64,000 nucleotides of DNA from DTU015 sp012837895 (GCA_050952085.1 JBMNKH010000001.1:372001-436000); one strand, 5' to 3'; positions 24,370 through 33,925 are shown, counted from the stretch's first letter. A program made the numbers and translations. The notes: generated by a model from the letters alone, not told the origin.

Positions 24370-26454
24370 CTGAACCCGATTTCATCATTTGCACACAATC
24401 AATACATTGAAAATGCCTTTCAAAGCAAAGGCTCCCTGTCGGCTTTGATCCCCGGGTTTGAAGAAAGGCCCCAGCAGCGTGAAATGGCCCTGTTGGTGCA
24501 TGACGCCCTGGCTCAAAAGAAGCACCTACTCGTGGAGGCAGGCACAGGTGTAGGCAAATCCCTGGCTTACTTGCTTCCGGTCTCATGCTGGTGCCTCACA
24601 ACCGGCAAGAGGGCGGTTGTATCTACATATACCGTGAACCTGCAGCAGCAGCTGGTCAACAAAGACATCCCCCTGGTTGCACAGATGCTTGAGGGTAATC
24701 TGGGAACGCTCAACTATGCCTTGTTCAAAGGCCGGGGGCACTACCTTTGCCTGCGCAAATGGAACAGGATATATGAGGAGACCCTGAGCAGGCTGCAGTT
24801 GGTGCAAGCAGATGAAGATGACAAGATCCTTGAGACGTTGTCCCAGGTGATTGACGATGGCTCATGGGACGGCGACCGCGACAGACTGCCTTTCCACATA
24901 TCCAACCAGCTCTGGAGCGAGCTGTGCTCTGAAAGCATGAGGTGTATGTCGGGAAGATGCCCGTTCCGGGAATCTTGTTTCTACCAGAGACACAGGAGAT
25001 ACCTTGAATCATGTCACCTAATTGTCGTAAATCACGCGCTTTTCGCCGCAAGCCTGCGGATATATGATGACACTGCAGGCAGGACCTCGCTTCTGCCCGG
25101 GTACGAGGCGGTGGTTTTCGACGAAGCCCATCACCTGGATACTGTGTTCAGGGACAGCATGACTTTCAACGTGGGGCATAACCACTTGAGGCGCCTATCA
25201 GATGATACCTTGAGATTCATTTCGCGGGACCCCCTGTCGCAACTGATTAATCCCCATGAACGATCCCGCGTTCAATCAGACCTAGCCCACATCCTGGGAC
25301 TAATGGACGCGGCCCTGGCAGTTTTGTCTCCAGACCTCTTGTACAATGAGCCCAGGTACAGTCGTAGCTATTCCCGATATGCGGGAAGGGACAAGTACAG
25401 GTTGCAGCAACCAGGCAGTATAGACGACAGGATTCCAGAATCCCTCCGCAACCTGTCCAGGGTTGTTGCAGACTGGGCAAGCCTGGACCTGTCAGATGAG
25501 GACCGCTTTGATATCAATGCCCTTGCCAGGCGTTACATGGAGATGGCCCAAGTGCTTGATAGCCTGAATGCACTCGAAGGCGACGGAGATTCTTATGTTT
25601 ACTGGTCGGAGATAGAAGGCCGTGGCAGGAACAAGCATGTAACCCTAAGTGGCGCCCCCCTTGAAATCGGCCCGTATCTTGCGGAAAACCTTTGGACAGC
25701 AGTGCCTACGGCCATTCTCACGTCAGCCACCCTGTCTACCGGCGGCTCCTTCGATTACATCAGGCGCCAATTGGAGATAGAGGCGGAAGAGGCGGTTATC
25801 GATTCTCCTTTTGATTACTACAATCAAGCCTGCTTATGCATACCCAAAGATGACCGGGGCAGTCAACCTAACAACCCTGCTTATGATGACTATGTATCCG
25901 AGATGGTTCTTGAAATAGTAGACCTGGCGCAAGGCAGGACGTTTGTGCTTTTTACATCCAAGAAATCATTGCAGGCAGTGAGCAGCAAACTCAGAGACAG
26001 AATAGAGCAAAAGGGCTATCCAGTGTTTGTCCAGGGCGACATGCCCCGTCAAGCACTCCTCAGGGAGTTCAAGCAAAGCGGAAATGCAGTGCTTATGGGC
26101 TTGGATTCTTTTTGGGAAGGGGTTGACGTTCCAGGGGATGCCCTCTCATGCGTAGTACTTGCTAAACTGCCATTCCCAGTCCCTGAAGACCCTGTGATGG
26201 AAGCCCGGGAAACCCTTTGGAGAGCTCAAGGGCTCAATCCGTTTACCCACTATTCGCTGCCCATAGCTACGCTCAAACTAAAACAGGGTTTCGGCCGGCT
26301 GATCCGCTCTAAAGCAGACCGGGGAGCGGTTGTCATACTGGATACCCGCCTACTAACAAGGCAGTACGGCGCATCCATCCTCAAGAGCCTGCCCCCTGCC
26401 CGGTTAACCAACGACCTCAATGACATTGCCCGGGCAATCGCGCCGGCCAACTGA
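24370..26454 (+). CDS. DinG-type ATP-dependent DNA helicase, apparent CTG start
   Basis: The XPD/DinG superfamily 2 motifs are clear: VEAGTGVGKSLAY, the four cysteines within CSESMRCMSGRCPFRESC for an iron-sulfur cluster, VVFDEAHHLD, and FWEGVDVPGDAL with KLKQGFGRLIRS. It unwinds DNA from 5' to 3' in repair or replication-transcription conflicts; no exonuclease domain is fused. Family members conserve about 20 residues before IPGFEERPQQ, which here are encoded upstream of the first standard start (TTG 24445). Only CTG at 24370 is suitably placed, eight bases after AAGGGGG (24355-24361); an in-frame TGA at 24340 limits the reading. Confidence 0.92.
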   Translation: MNPISSFAHNQYIENAFQSKGSLSALIPGFEERPQQREMALLVHDALAQKKHLLVEAGTGVGKSLAYLLPVSCWCLTTGKRAVVSTYTVNLQQQLVNKDIPLVAQMLEGNLGTLNYALFKGRGHYLCLRKWNRIYEETLSRLQLVQADEDDKILETLSQVIDDGSWDGDRDRLPFHISNQLWSELCSESMRCMSGRCPFRESCFYQRHRRYLESCHLIVVNHALFAASLRIYDDTAGRTSLLPGYEAVVFDEAHHLDTVFRDSMTFNVGHNHLRRLSDDTLRFISRDPLSQLINPHERSRVQSDLAHILGLMDAALAVLSPDLLYNEPRYSRSYSRYAGRDKYRLQQPGSIDDRIPESLRNLSRVVADWASLDLSDEDRFDINALARRYMEMAQVLDSLNALEGDGDSYVYWSEIEGRGRNKHVTLSGAPLEIGPYLAENLWTAVPTAILTSATLSTGGSFDYIRRQLEIEAEEAVIDSPFDYYNQACLCIPKDDRGSQPNNPAYDDYVSEMVLEIVDLAQGRTFVLFTSKKSLQAVSSKLRDRIEQKGYPVFVQGDMPRQALLREFKQSGNAVLMGLDSFWEGVDVPGDALSCVVLAKLPFPVPEDPVMEARETLWRAQGLNPFTHYSLPIATLKLKQGFGRLIRSKADRGAVVILDTRLLTRQYGASILKSLPPARLTNDLNDIARAIAPAN

Positions 26455-26570
26455 AACCCCGCTTTACTAAACCTGCTTTACAACACAACCTACTTCACAG
26501 ACCTTGGGCTAACAAGCCCTGCTTTACAATCCTACTCGACATCCTGCTTCTCAATATCTCATTCAGTATC

Positions 26571-27767
26571 TCATTCAGTCTCGCTGTACACTGCCGAAGC
26601 AGCTTGCAGTCCCGCACCTGGAGCAACTTTGGCCCCCATAGATACAAGTACGTCTTCAAGCGCCGCGAACAAGGTGAGCACATTAGCTTTTGTGGAGTTG
26701 GTGCCCATAAGGCCTATGCGCCACACTTTACCCTTGAACTCGCCAAGCCCGGCTCCGATTTCTATGCCGAACTCGTTGAGCAGTTTCATCCTTGCAGGTA
26801 CGTCTTCTATCCCTTCCGGGAAGTACACCGTGGTAAGGCTCGGCAAACGATACTCAGGCTGGACCACAAGTCTCATTCCCATGGCCTCAAGCCCTGCAAT
26901 AAGTGCCTTCTGGTTGAGCCTGTGCCTTGCCCACCTTGCTTCCAGCCCTTCTTCCTTGATAATCCGTAGAGCTTCGTTAAGCGCGTACATCATGTTTATG
27001 GGCGCAGTATGATGATAAAACCTTTCGCCGCCCCAGTACCTTGAGATCATTGACAGATCAAGATACCAGCTCTGGCACTTGGTCTTGCGGTTTACGATAA
27101 AGTCAAGCGCCCTTTCACCTACTGTGATAGGCGCCAAGCCAGGCGGGCAGCTCAGGCATTTTTGGGTGCCTGAGAACACGAAGTCCAGTCCCAGCCTGTC
27201 TACAGGCACTTCCATGCCACCCAGTGATGTCACTGCATCAACTACTATCCGCATGCCGCTCTCATGGGTTATTTGAACGATTTCCTCCAAAGGCTGGAGT
27301 ACTCCGGTTGAAGTCTCAGCATGCACGATGGCCACGATTCTTGCATCTGGATGTTGCCTGACTGCTTTCCTCACATCTTCAGGATCAACAGCTTTCCCCC
27401 ATGGTGCATCCACGCGGACTACTTCGATCCCCATACGCAGGGCCAAATCCACCATCCGCTCGCCGAACACCCCGGCAATGCAGATGATAGCTTTGTCCCC
27501 GGGGTCCAGGGAGTTCACCAATGCCGTTTCCATACCTGCCGACCCTGTGCCTGAAATGGGGATGGTAAGCTCATTCTTAGTACCGAAAACGTACCTGAGC
27601 AATTCGGTAGTTTCGTCCATTATCGCCACAAAATCAGGATCCAGGTGGCCCAGGGTAGGCTCTGAAAGCGCCCTCAGCACCCGGGGATCTGCATTGCTGG
27701 GTCCCGGCCCGAGCAACAATTTGTGTTTTGGGTTCCTTGGTTTCATATCCTGCGTATCTCCCTTCAT
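26571..27767 (-). CDS. Alanine/serine--glyoxylate aminotransferase family (class V)
   Basis: This is a fold-type I PLP enzyme: LLLGPGPSNADPRVL, SGTGSAGMETAL, VDAVTSLGGMEVPVD and the PLP-lysine motif SGTQKCLSCPPG are typical of alanine-glyoxylate aminotransferases, which turn glyoxylate into glycine. The aldolase gene upstream may supply glyoxylate. Two ATGs (27767 and 27746) are possible; AAGGGAG lies before the second and AGAGG before the first. Serine-pyruvate or ureidoglycine activity cannot be excluded by sequence alone. Confidence 0.88.
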   Translation of the reverse strand: MKGDTQDMKPRNPKHKLLLGPGPSNADPRVLRALSEPTLGHLDPDFVAIMDETTELLRYVFGTKNELTIPISGTGSAGMETALVNSLDPGDKAIICIAGVFGERMVDLALRMGIEVVRVDAPWGKAVDPEDVRKAVRQHPDARIVAIVHAETSTGVLQPLEEIVQITHESGMRIVVDAVTSLGGMEVPVDRLGLDFVFSGTQKCLSCPPGLAPITVGERALDFIVNRKTKCQSWYLDLSMISRYWGGERFYHHTAPINMMYALNEALRIIKEEGLEARWARHRLNQKALIAGLEAMGMRLVVQPEYRLPSLTTVYFPEGIEDVPARMKLLNEFGIEIGAGLGEFKGKVWRIGLMGTNSTKANVLTLFAALEDVLVSMGAKVAPGAGLQAASAVYSETE

Positions 27768-27889
27768 TAAAGCCTCTTAACTCCCTCTCTTAGCTCCCTT
27801 TATCAGAATGCCTGCTTACGCCAGCTTCTGATTGCAGTGCCCATACGCCTAATCAGTTCCCACTGTTTACTTTGGACCGCTTTATGGGA

Positions 27890-28768
27890 TCATACCACCT
27901 TGAGTTCTTCCAAAGCCGCCCTGATTTCTGCTTTTTCGTTGTCTCCGATGGGAAGGATAGGCCTTCTTGGCATTCCACCGAAATACCCTATCATGTCCAA
28001 AGCAGCCTTAAGCCCTGCAACCCCGTACCTGGCCGTAACAAGCCTGTTGAGGTGGATAATGCTTTTCTGTATGCTCCGGGCTTCATCATACTTGCCTTGG
28101 CTGACCAATTCAGAAATGCGTACACACAGGTCTGGAACGACGTTCGCCGATGCCAAAATGCCGCCTCTTGCGCCCATAACCAGGGCAGGCATAAGGAAAC
28201 TGGCTGATCCGGCTGCCACAACAAAGTCATCAGGTGTATCCCTTAGAAACTCTGATATTTGGACTATGTTGCCGCCTGAATCTTTGATTCCCTTTATGTT
28301 TGGATGTTGTGCCAGTTTCTTTACCAGCGGGGGAGTGATGTTGAGTCCTGTATTGCCCGGCATGTTATATAGCAGGACGGGGATAGGGGACTCATCTGCC
28401 ACATCTGTGTAGAACCTCTCCAACGCTGCCTCGTTCATGCTGGCTTTGAAATAGTGGGGTGTGAGGATAAGCGCCGCTTGGGCTCCGGCGTCTGCCGCCT
28501 TCTTGGTCAGTCTTACCGTTGCCCTTGTGCTTTCGCAACCTGTGCCGGCAATGACCGTCTTGTCTTCAGGAAAATGTTTGCGCGCAAACGCCCACAGTTC
28601 AACCTTCTCATCTTCGTCAACATACGGTTGTTCCCCGTTTGAGCCCAGGACAACAATCCCTGACAGTCCTGTAGCTCCCCACTTGGCAAGGTTCTCTTCA
28701 AGTTTTCCGTAGGCTATCTCTTCGTCTATGAAAGGGGTCGGAATCGGGGCAAAGATGCCTCTAAGCAT
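27890..28768 (-). CDS. DapA-family aldolase, possibly 4-hydroxy-2-oxoglutarate aldolase
   Basis: The 292-residue protein is a class I aldolase barrel: LGSNGEQPYVDEDEK, LLYNMPGNTGLN with the catalytic tyrosine, and IKGIKDSGG with the Schiff-base lysine. The GSNGE-P pattern is closer to 4-hydroxy-2-oxoglutarate aldolases and YagE than to true DapA (GTTGE). That reaction yields pyruvate and glyoxylate, a fitting partner for the downstream aminotransferase. ATG at 28768 follows AAAGGAGAAG. Other 2-keto-acid aldolase activities remain possible. Confidence 0.85.
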   Translation of the reverse strand: MLRGIFAPIPTPFIDEEIAYGKLEENLAKWGATGLSGIVVLGSNGEQPYVDEDEKVELWAFARKHFPEDKTVIAGTGCESTRATVRLTKKAADAGAQAALILTPHYFKASMNEAALERFYTDVADESPIPVLLYNMPGNTGLNITPPLVKKLAQHPNIKGIKDSGGNIVQISEFLRDTPDDFVVAAGSASFLMPALVMGARGGILASANVVPDLCVRISELVSQGKYDEARSIQKSIIHLNRLVTARYGVAGLKAALDMIGYFGGMPRRPILPIGDNEKAEIRAALEELKVV

Positions 28769-28987
28769 TTGAACTTCTCCTTTCCCCATGTCTAATCATG
28801 GAAGGATTCGACACCAATGCTGCACTTCCTCCTGCAGTCGGGACCAACAGGCTGCGGACTTTGGAATAGTTCTGAGACGGCAACAAAACAGGGGCGGTTG
28901 CCCGCCCCACAAACTAATGCATCTGCAATCTGAATCCGTACTCTACTGCACCGGCACCGGGTCCCGATGCAGCCGCCATATTCCTCC

Positions 28988-31594
28988 TCAGCACTCACTG
29001 TACCCGCACGCCAGGCATTTCTGGCATCCTTCTATGTGGACCAGGTTCCATGTACCGCACGTGGGACATAGGCTGAATTTCTTGCCAGGAAGCAGAGGCA
29101 GTTCATCCTGATACGGGTGTATTTCATCTTCAACCTCTTCTTCATTTTTCCGTATGTGGTTCACATACTCGTCGATAAACTGTCCCATGGCATCAGGCAC
29201 CGAACGTACCCTGTTCGGGCCGAACCCGATGCTCCTAGAACCGCCGATACCCATAAGCTGGTCGGCGATCTCTTGGGGATCTATGCCCGATCTGAGGCCA
29301 ATCGAAACCAGCCTGGCGATCGCCTCGGTAAAAGCAGCTACGTCGCTGCCCGCCTTTCCGATCTGGGCAAATAACTCCACAGGATGCCCGTCGAGGGCGT
29401 TGAGGGTAAGGAACAGCTTGCCTACAGGCGTTTCCTTGGCAGTTGTAAACCCTTCCAGGGTAGCAGGACGTTCAATAGGCCTGATCCGTCCCCAGACCCC
29501 GTTAACCCTGCCCTTCCTACCAGGGCCTGGTACCCCGTCTGTCTCCTCGTGCTTAGCTCCGGCACCGTGTACACCCAAGCCTGCAGAATCAGGAGATCCC
29601 TTGGCACCCACTGTCAGTACCTGTTCCTCGCGGCTGCCGTCCCGGTAAACGGTAACCCCCTTACATCCAAGCTTATAAGCTTGGATGAACACAGCCTTAA
29701 CGTCATCCCTGGTGGCTTCGCGGCTGAAGTTTACAGTTTTTGAAACCGCATTATGGGTGAACTTCTGGAATGCTGCCTGCATTCTGACGTGCCATTCAGG
29801 AGTAATCTCATGGGCGGTGACAAACACACGCCTTATATCGTCAGGCACTTCCGCAATACCGTGCACCGTACCTTGTTCAGCGATTTTCTCCATAAGTTCA
29901 TCGCTGTAGAAACCTCTTGCCTCAGCTATACGTTGGAACCTTGGGTTAACTTCCACAAGTTTCTTGTTGTCCAGTACGTTCCGGGTGAAAGCTATGCTGA
30001 ACAGCGGCTCTATTCCCGACGATGCACCGGCTATTATGCTTATTGTTCCGGTCGGCGCAATAGTGGTAGTGGTGGCATTCCGCACCCTAATGCCCTTCTT
30101 GGCGTAGATGCTCTTTTCCCAGTTGGGGAACACCCCGCGGGCCTTTGCAAGCTCCTTGGATGCCTCAACCGATTGTTTCTCGATGAACTCCATAACCTGT
30201 TCGGCAAGTTCAACCGCCTGATCAGAATTGTACTGGATTCCGAGATCCAGCAGCATATCTGCCCAGCCCATAACCCCCAGGCCGATCTTCCTGTTGCCGT
30301 GGGCCATGTTATCTATCTCAGCCAGGGGATACTTGTTGGCATCGATCAGGTTATCCAGGAAATGAACAGCCAGCCTCACCGCATCTGCCATGCCTTCCCA
30401 ATCAATAAAGGCCTCCGGATCGGCAGTAGCTTGCAGTCCCTCCTCCCAGGCAGCCTTTGTGAAAACGCCCAGGTTTATTGAGCCTAGACAGCACGCTTCG
30501 TAGGGCAGCAAAGGCTGTTCCCCGCAAGGGTTGGTGCTTTCGATTTCTCCTAGTTCAGGAGTGGGGTTGTCCTTGTTGAGGCGGTCAAGAAATACTATCC
30601 CAGGTTCGCCGTTCCGCCATGCCTGGTCAACGATTTTCTCAAACACTTCCCTGGCATTGAGCTTGCCAGTGACTTTGCCGTTCCTGGGGTTGATGAGTTC
30701 ATAGTCTTCATCCGCTTCAACCGCTTGCATAAACTTCTCGGTAATGCCAACGGAAATATTGAAGTTGGTAAGTTCCTTTGTATCAGTCTTACACGTTATG
30801 AAGTCGGATATATCAGGATGATCAATGCGCAATATTCCCATGTTGGCGCCGCGGCGCACCCCGCCCTGCTTCACTGCCTCAGTAGCAGCGTTAAAAACTT
30901 TCATGAAAGATACAGGTCCTGACGCCACTCCTCCGGTTGAACGTACAACATCGTTCTTAGGCCGCAGCCTGGAAAAGCTGAACCCGGTTCCGCCTCCTGA
31001 CTGGTGAATCAAAGCGGCATGCTTCAGAGAGTCAAATATGCTGACCATTGAGTCGTCAACAGGCAGTACAAAACAAGCGGAAAGCTGCTGCAAGTCGCGG
31101 CCTGCGTTCATGAGGGCAGGTGAGTTGGGCATGAACTTGCGCTCTACCATCACGCGGTAAAACTCAAGCGCCCTGTCGAGTATGTAACCTTCATTTGCCC
31201 TGACGAACTCTTCCATTTCGTCCCAGGTAGCTTTCATCATCCCTCGTGACTCAAACCTATCAAACGCCATCTTCAAAGTTGCCCAATCTTTGCCTGATAT
31301 CCCGGGCAACCCCCGGACACCTTGCTTCTTGGCTTTAGCGGCGTCTTCAGCCTCTCTCCCCGCCCCCGGCTTCCCGGCTGGGTTGTCGTCAATGGCGCCC
31401 AACTCTTTTCCCGAATACACCCGTGGATCGTAAAGAATATCCATTAGCGCAATGTTCCTGGCCACCCGCCAAAACATATCCCTCGGGGACTCAATAGCTT
31501 TTCCGTCCTTATCCTTTCTAAGGTAGCGGCGCTCCATCACAGCCTTGGCGTTTTCTGAAAACTCCGCTTCTATTGCATCCAATTCTTTAGACAT
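28988..31594 (-). CDS. nrdJ: Adenosylcobalamin-dependent ribonucleotide reductase (class II)
   Basis: It reduces ribonucleotides for DNA synthesis without oxygen, using vitamin B12. Substrate-site motifs NPCGEQPLLPYEACCLGS and GVMGWADML are present, then TVYRDGSREEQVL, a TSCPD domain near residues 720-790 and a C-terminal zinc-type CPTCG...CxxC segment ending CGYSEC, which supplies the redox thiols. No separate radical subunit is nearby, as expected for class II. ATG at 31594 follows GGGAGG. It lies 55 bp behind nrdR and shares its control region. Confidence 0.96.
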   Translation of the reverse strand: MSKELDAIEAEFSENAKAVMERRYLRKDKDGKAIESPRDMFWRVARNIALMDILYDPRVYSGKELGAIDDNPAGKPGAGREAEDAAKAKKQGVRGLPGISGKDWATLKMAFDRFESRGMMKATWDEMEEFVRANEGYILDRALEFYRVMVERKFMPNSPALMNAGRDLQQLSACFVLPVDDSMVSIFDSLKHAALIHQSGGGTGFSFSRLRPKNDVVRSTGGVASGPVSFMKVFNAATEAVKQGGVRRGANMGILRIDHPDISDFITCKTDTKELTNFNISVGITEKFMQAVEADEDYELINPRNGKVTGKLNAREVFEKIVDQAWRNGEPGIVFLDRLNKDNPTPELGEIESTNPCGEQPLLPYEACCLGSINLGVFTKAAWEEGLQATADPEAFIDWEGMADAVRLAVHFLDNLIDANKYPLAEIDNMAHGNRKIGLGVMGWADMLLDLGIQYNSDQAVELAEQVMEFIEKQSVEASKELAKARGVFPNWEKSIYAKKGIRVRNATTTTIAPTGTISIIAGASSGIEPLFSIAFTRNVLDNKKLVEVNPRFQRIAEARGFYSDELMEKIAEQGTVHGIAEVPDDIRRVFVTAHEITPEWHVRMQAAFQKFTHNAVSKTVNFSREATRDDVKAVFIQAYKLGCKGVTVYRDGSREEQVLTVGAKGSPDSAGLGVHGAGAKHEETDGVPGPGRKGRVNGVWGRIRPIERPATLEGFTTAKETPVGKLFLTLNALDGHPVELFAQIGKAGSDVAAFTEAIARLVSIGLRSGIDPQEIADQLMGIGGSRSIGFGPNRVRSVPDAMGQFIDEYVNHIRKNEEEVEDEIHPYQDELPLLPGKKFSLCPTCGTWNLVHIEGCQKCLACGYSEC

Positions 31595-31649
31595 CAATTA
31601 GCCTCCCACACTAGCTTGAAAGTAAGACCGGGCAGATCACCGTTTCGAC

Positions 31650-32120
31650 CTATTCCTGGCGCTGCCCCTTCTCTGACAAGATCCGCTCCACTTCATGCCG
31701 GAAACTGTCTACGTCCCGGAATTCACGGTAGACCGAGGCAAACCTGACATAGGCGACATCATCGATCTCCTTAAGCTTCTCCATAACAAGTTCGCCTATT
31801 TGAGTAGAAGTGACTTCTCCCTTCCCGGTGTCGCGCGCAGCTTTTTCAATGGAGAAGGATGCCTGTTCCAACACTTTTAGGGCTATAGGCCTTTTTTCGC
31901 ACGCCTTGAGCATGCCGGACAGGATCTTCTGCCTTGAAAAAGCTTCCCTGCTTCCGTCCTTCTTGACAACGACCAGGGGCTGCTCTTCAATGCGTTCATA
32001 AGTGGTAAAACGCCGTCTGCAATTAGGGCATTCCCGCCTTCTTCTCACGGCGGTCATTTCCTCGGTGGTTCTTGATTCTATCACCCTTGAGTCAAGATGT
32101 CCGCAAAAAGGGCATTTCAA
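31650..32120 (-). CDS. nrdR: Transcriptional repressor NrdR
   Basis: The 156-residue protein starts MKCPFCGHLDSRVIESR, the zinc ribbon, with the second knuckle in RRRECPNCRRRFTTYER, followed by the ATP-cone (VVKKDGSREAFSRQKI). NrdR senses ATP/dATP and represses ribonucleotide reductase genes. TTG at 32120 gives the standard family start; longer readings add residues foreign to the family. Two NrdR boxes lie 67-114 bp upstream, so it probably represses its own operon and nrdJ. Confidence 0.95.
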   Translation of the reverse strand: MKCPFCGHLDSRVIESRTTEEMTAVRRRRECPNCRRRFTTYERIEEQPLVVVKKDGSREAFSRQKILSGMLKACEKRPIALKVLEQASFSIEKAARDTGKGEVTSTQIGELVMEKLKEIDDVAYVRFASVYREFRDVDSFRHEVERILSEKGQRQE

Positions 32121-32186
32121 CGTCCTTGTCCACCCCGGTTCAGAAGTTGGACGCCCCCATAATTTGGGAGGTCCAAACATGTGTTG

Positions 32187-32234
32187 GCACTACATATAGC
32201 CCACCAGTTGCGTATTCGACACTATATGTGCGAT
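32187..32234 (-). promoter_or_regulatory. Paired NrdR boxes
   Basis: Two 16-bp sites, with cores CTACATATAG (32190-32199) and CTATATGTGC (32222-32231), each match about 11 of 16 positions of the NrdR consensus acaCwAtATaTwGtgt. Their centres are exactly 32 bp apart, the three-turn spacing typical of cooperative NrdR binding. The distal box overlaps the stop of the upstream thioesterase gene. Confidence 0.75.
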
Positions 32235-32635
32235 CCCTTGTGGATAACTTTCTTCCGGAGAGATTTTGCGGTGAATTTTTCTTGGTCGACCAAGAACCGT
32301 TCATGGGTGCCTTGACCCACCAGCTCCACATCATCTGAAGCCGTGACTTCAAACACAAGTTTCCTTCCTTCAACGTGGGTCAGCACGGCATTCGCTGTTA
32401 CAGTGAGCCCTGGAGGCGTAGCTGCCAGATGCCTTATGTTCACCATGGTCCCAACTGTGGTTTCGCCATCTTCAAGGTATTCTTTGAGTGCCTCAACGCA
32501 AGCTTCTTCCATAAGCAGCACCAGGTTTGGAGTGGAAAACACATCCACAGTGCCGCTTCCGGTCGCAGAAGCCAGGGTGTCTTGTGTCACCTCTATCGTC
32601 TTGCTGCCTTTTGTGCCAATAGGGAGATGCTTCAT
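32222..32635 (-). CDS. FlK-like (fluoroacetyl-CoA thioesterase family) hot-dog thioesterase
   Basis: The 137-residue protein has the FlK pattern: TPNLVLLMEEA, DGETTVGTMVNIRHLAATPPG, AVLTHVEGRKLVFEV and GTHERFLVD, with catalytic candidates in the threonine, glutamate and histidine of these blocks. Such enzymes hydrolyse acyl-CoA thioesters. ATG at 32635 follows GAGGTG; the longer reading from 32662 lacks such a site. Its 3' end overlaps the distal NrdR box and contains a perfect DnaA-box sequence. Confidence 0.85.
   Translation of the reverse strand: MKHLPIGTKGSKTIEVTQDTLASATGSGTVDVFSTPNLVLLMEEACVEALKEYLEDGETTVGTMVNIRHLAATPPGLTVTANAVLTHVEGRKLVFEVTASDDVELVGQGTHERFLVDQEKFTAKSLRKKVIHKGSHI
32239..32247 (-). 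promoter_or_regulatory. Perfect DnaA-box 9-mer next to the NrdR boxes
   Basis: TTATCCACA on the minus strand lies 5 bp outside the distal NrdR box, inside the end of the thioesterase gene. DnaA sites control nrd genes in some bacteria. A single 9-mer can occur by chance, and another is at 45734. Confidence 0.3.
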
Positions 32636-32685
32636 CAAAAACACCTCGCTGCTAAATGCCAATCTTCACAGTAAGTACTATCTTA

Positions 32686-33069
32686 CTACTTCTGCTCATT
32701 CAAGGCATAGCTAAGGTGAATCGTGGCACTCAGGGATTGAACGACTGGGCATACCCTCTCTGTAATCTTCAGGTATTTCTCGAAAGCTTCCTTGTCTAGC
32801 CCCTCGCACTGAATATCGTAGCTGATGTGTATTTCTGTGAACCTCCTGGGCGCCTTTTCGCTTATCTTGCCTTCAACAGCTAGCTCAAGTTTGTCCGGGG
32901 CATAGCCGTCTCTTTCCAGCAATGATTCGAGGGTAAGCCCGCTGCATCCGGCAACGGACATGAGGAGAAGTTCCATGGGGCTAGGTCCTTCAGACCCGGT
33001 TATGATTCCCTGGTTACGGGAATTTGCGTACTCGATCCTGTCATCATACAAGATGGCCGATACCTTCAT
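32686..33069 (-). CDS. OsmC-family peroxiredoxin-like protein
   Basis: The 127-residue protein has the two conserved cysteines of the OsmC/Ohr fold (SVAGCSGLTLESLL and ERVCPVVQSL) and the GPSPMELLL motif. Such proteins reduce organic hydroperoxides. AGGGAGGT precedes the ATG. It lies 50 bp upstream of the thioesterase in the same direction, probably the first gene of that unit. Confidence 0.88.
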   Translation of the reverse strand: MKVSAILYDDRIEYANSRNQGIITGSEGPSPMELLLMSVAGCSGLTLESLLERDGYAPDKLELAVEGKISEKAPRRFTEIHISYDIQCEGLDKEAFEKYLKITERVCPVVQSLSATIHLSYALNEQK

Positions 33070-33250
33070 TAGACTTACCTCCCTTGATTGCTGCCGGTCA
33101 GGCTGACAGTACTACTGTTGTTGTTATTCAATGAGATAGCAAACTGCAGCAACGGTATGAAGTGATGATACAATCCGGATCAGGGCTCAGTATTACAGCC
33201 TGGGCCAACTTAACCTAATGTACTATATTTGACACACAGTTTTAGGGTAC

Positions 33251-33925
33251 ATGAAAAAACCAGTTCAGTACAGGTCTATAGATGTAAATAGCTATCTCCG
33301 GCTTAAGGGCATAGACCCGCAAGAGTTCGTGGCCGGGGCCAAGCGTCTTCCCAGGTATTTCTATGCCAGGACTGCCCTGGAGCTGGCTCCTGACTTACTT
33401 GGGCTACTGCTGGTCCACCGAACCACGCACGGCATTACTGCGGGCGTCATTACCGAAACTGAAGCTTATGCAGGGCCTGAAGATAAGGCGTGCCATGGGC
33501 ACAACATGCGCAGGACCTGCCGCAACGAGGCAATGTACGGCCCTCCGGGAACCGCCTACGTATACTTTGTGTACGGCATGCACTACTGCTTCAATGTGGC
33601 CGCGTTCCGGCAGGGAATCCCCCATGCAGTCTTGGTCAGATCTGTTGAACCTGTGATTGGGGAAGGCATCATGCATAAGCGGAGAAACGGGAGATTGCCG
33701 CTGGCATCAGGCCCTGGAAGGCTCTGCCAAGCTATGGGAATCGGCAAACAGCACAACGGCGCTGATCTTATAACCGGAAGTCTCTACATCGCCAAACCGC
33801 ATGAAAGCCGGATCGCCCATGAGTTCCCCATGGTCACAACGGCGAGAGTAGGCATTGATTATGCAGGCGAAGCCAAATATTACCCCTGGAGGTTTATGTT
33901 CGCACCTAAACAGCGGGACCGCTGA
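33251..33925 (+). CDS. DNA-3-methyladenine glycosylase (AAG/MPG family)
   Basis: This base-excision enzyme removes alkylated purines. ITETEAYAGPEDKACH, GPPGTAYVYFVYGMHYCFN and SGPGRLCQAMGI are the signature blocks, with the catalytic glutamate in the first. It is 224 residues, with a ~35-residue N-terminal extension. AGGG lies just before the ATG, a weak start. It stands alone on the plus strand between minus-strand units. Confidence 0.93.
   Translation: MKKPVQYRSIDVNSYLRLKGIDPQEFVAGAKRLPRYFYARTALELAPDLLGLLLVHRTTHGITAGVITETEAYAGPEDKACHGHNMRRTCRNEAMYGPPGTAYVYFVYGMHYCFNVAAFRQGIPHAVLVRSVEPVIGEGIMHKRRNGRLPLASGPGRLCQAMGIGKQHNGADLITGSLYIAKPHESRIAHEFPMVTTARVGIDYAGEAKYYPWRFMFAPKQRDR

Noticed and set aside
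26505..26580. Short hairpin and repeated TATCTCATTCAG between dinG and the aminotransferase
   Set aside because: The stem is only 5 bp, and the repeats are few and short. A weak terminator is possible but not well supported.
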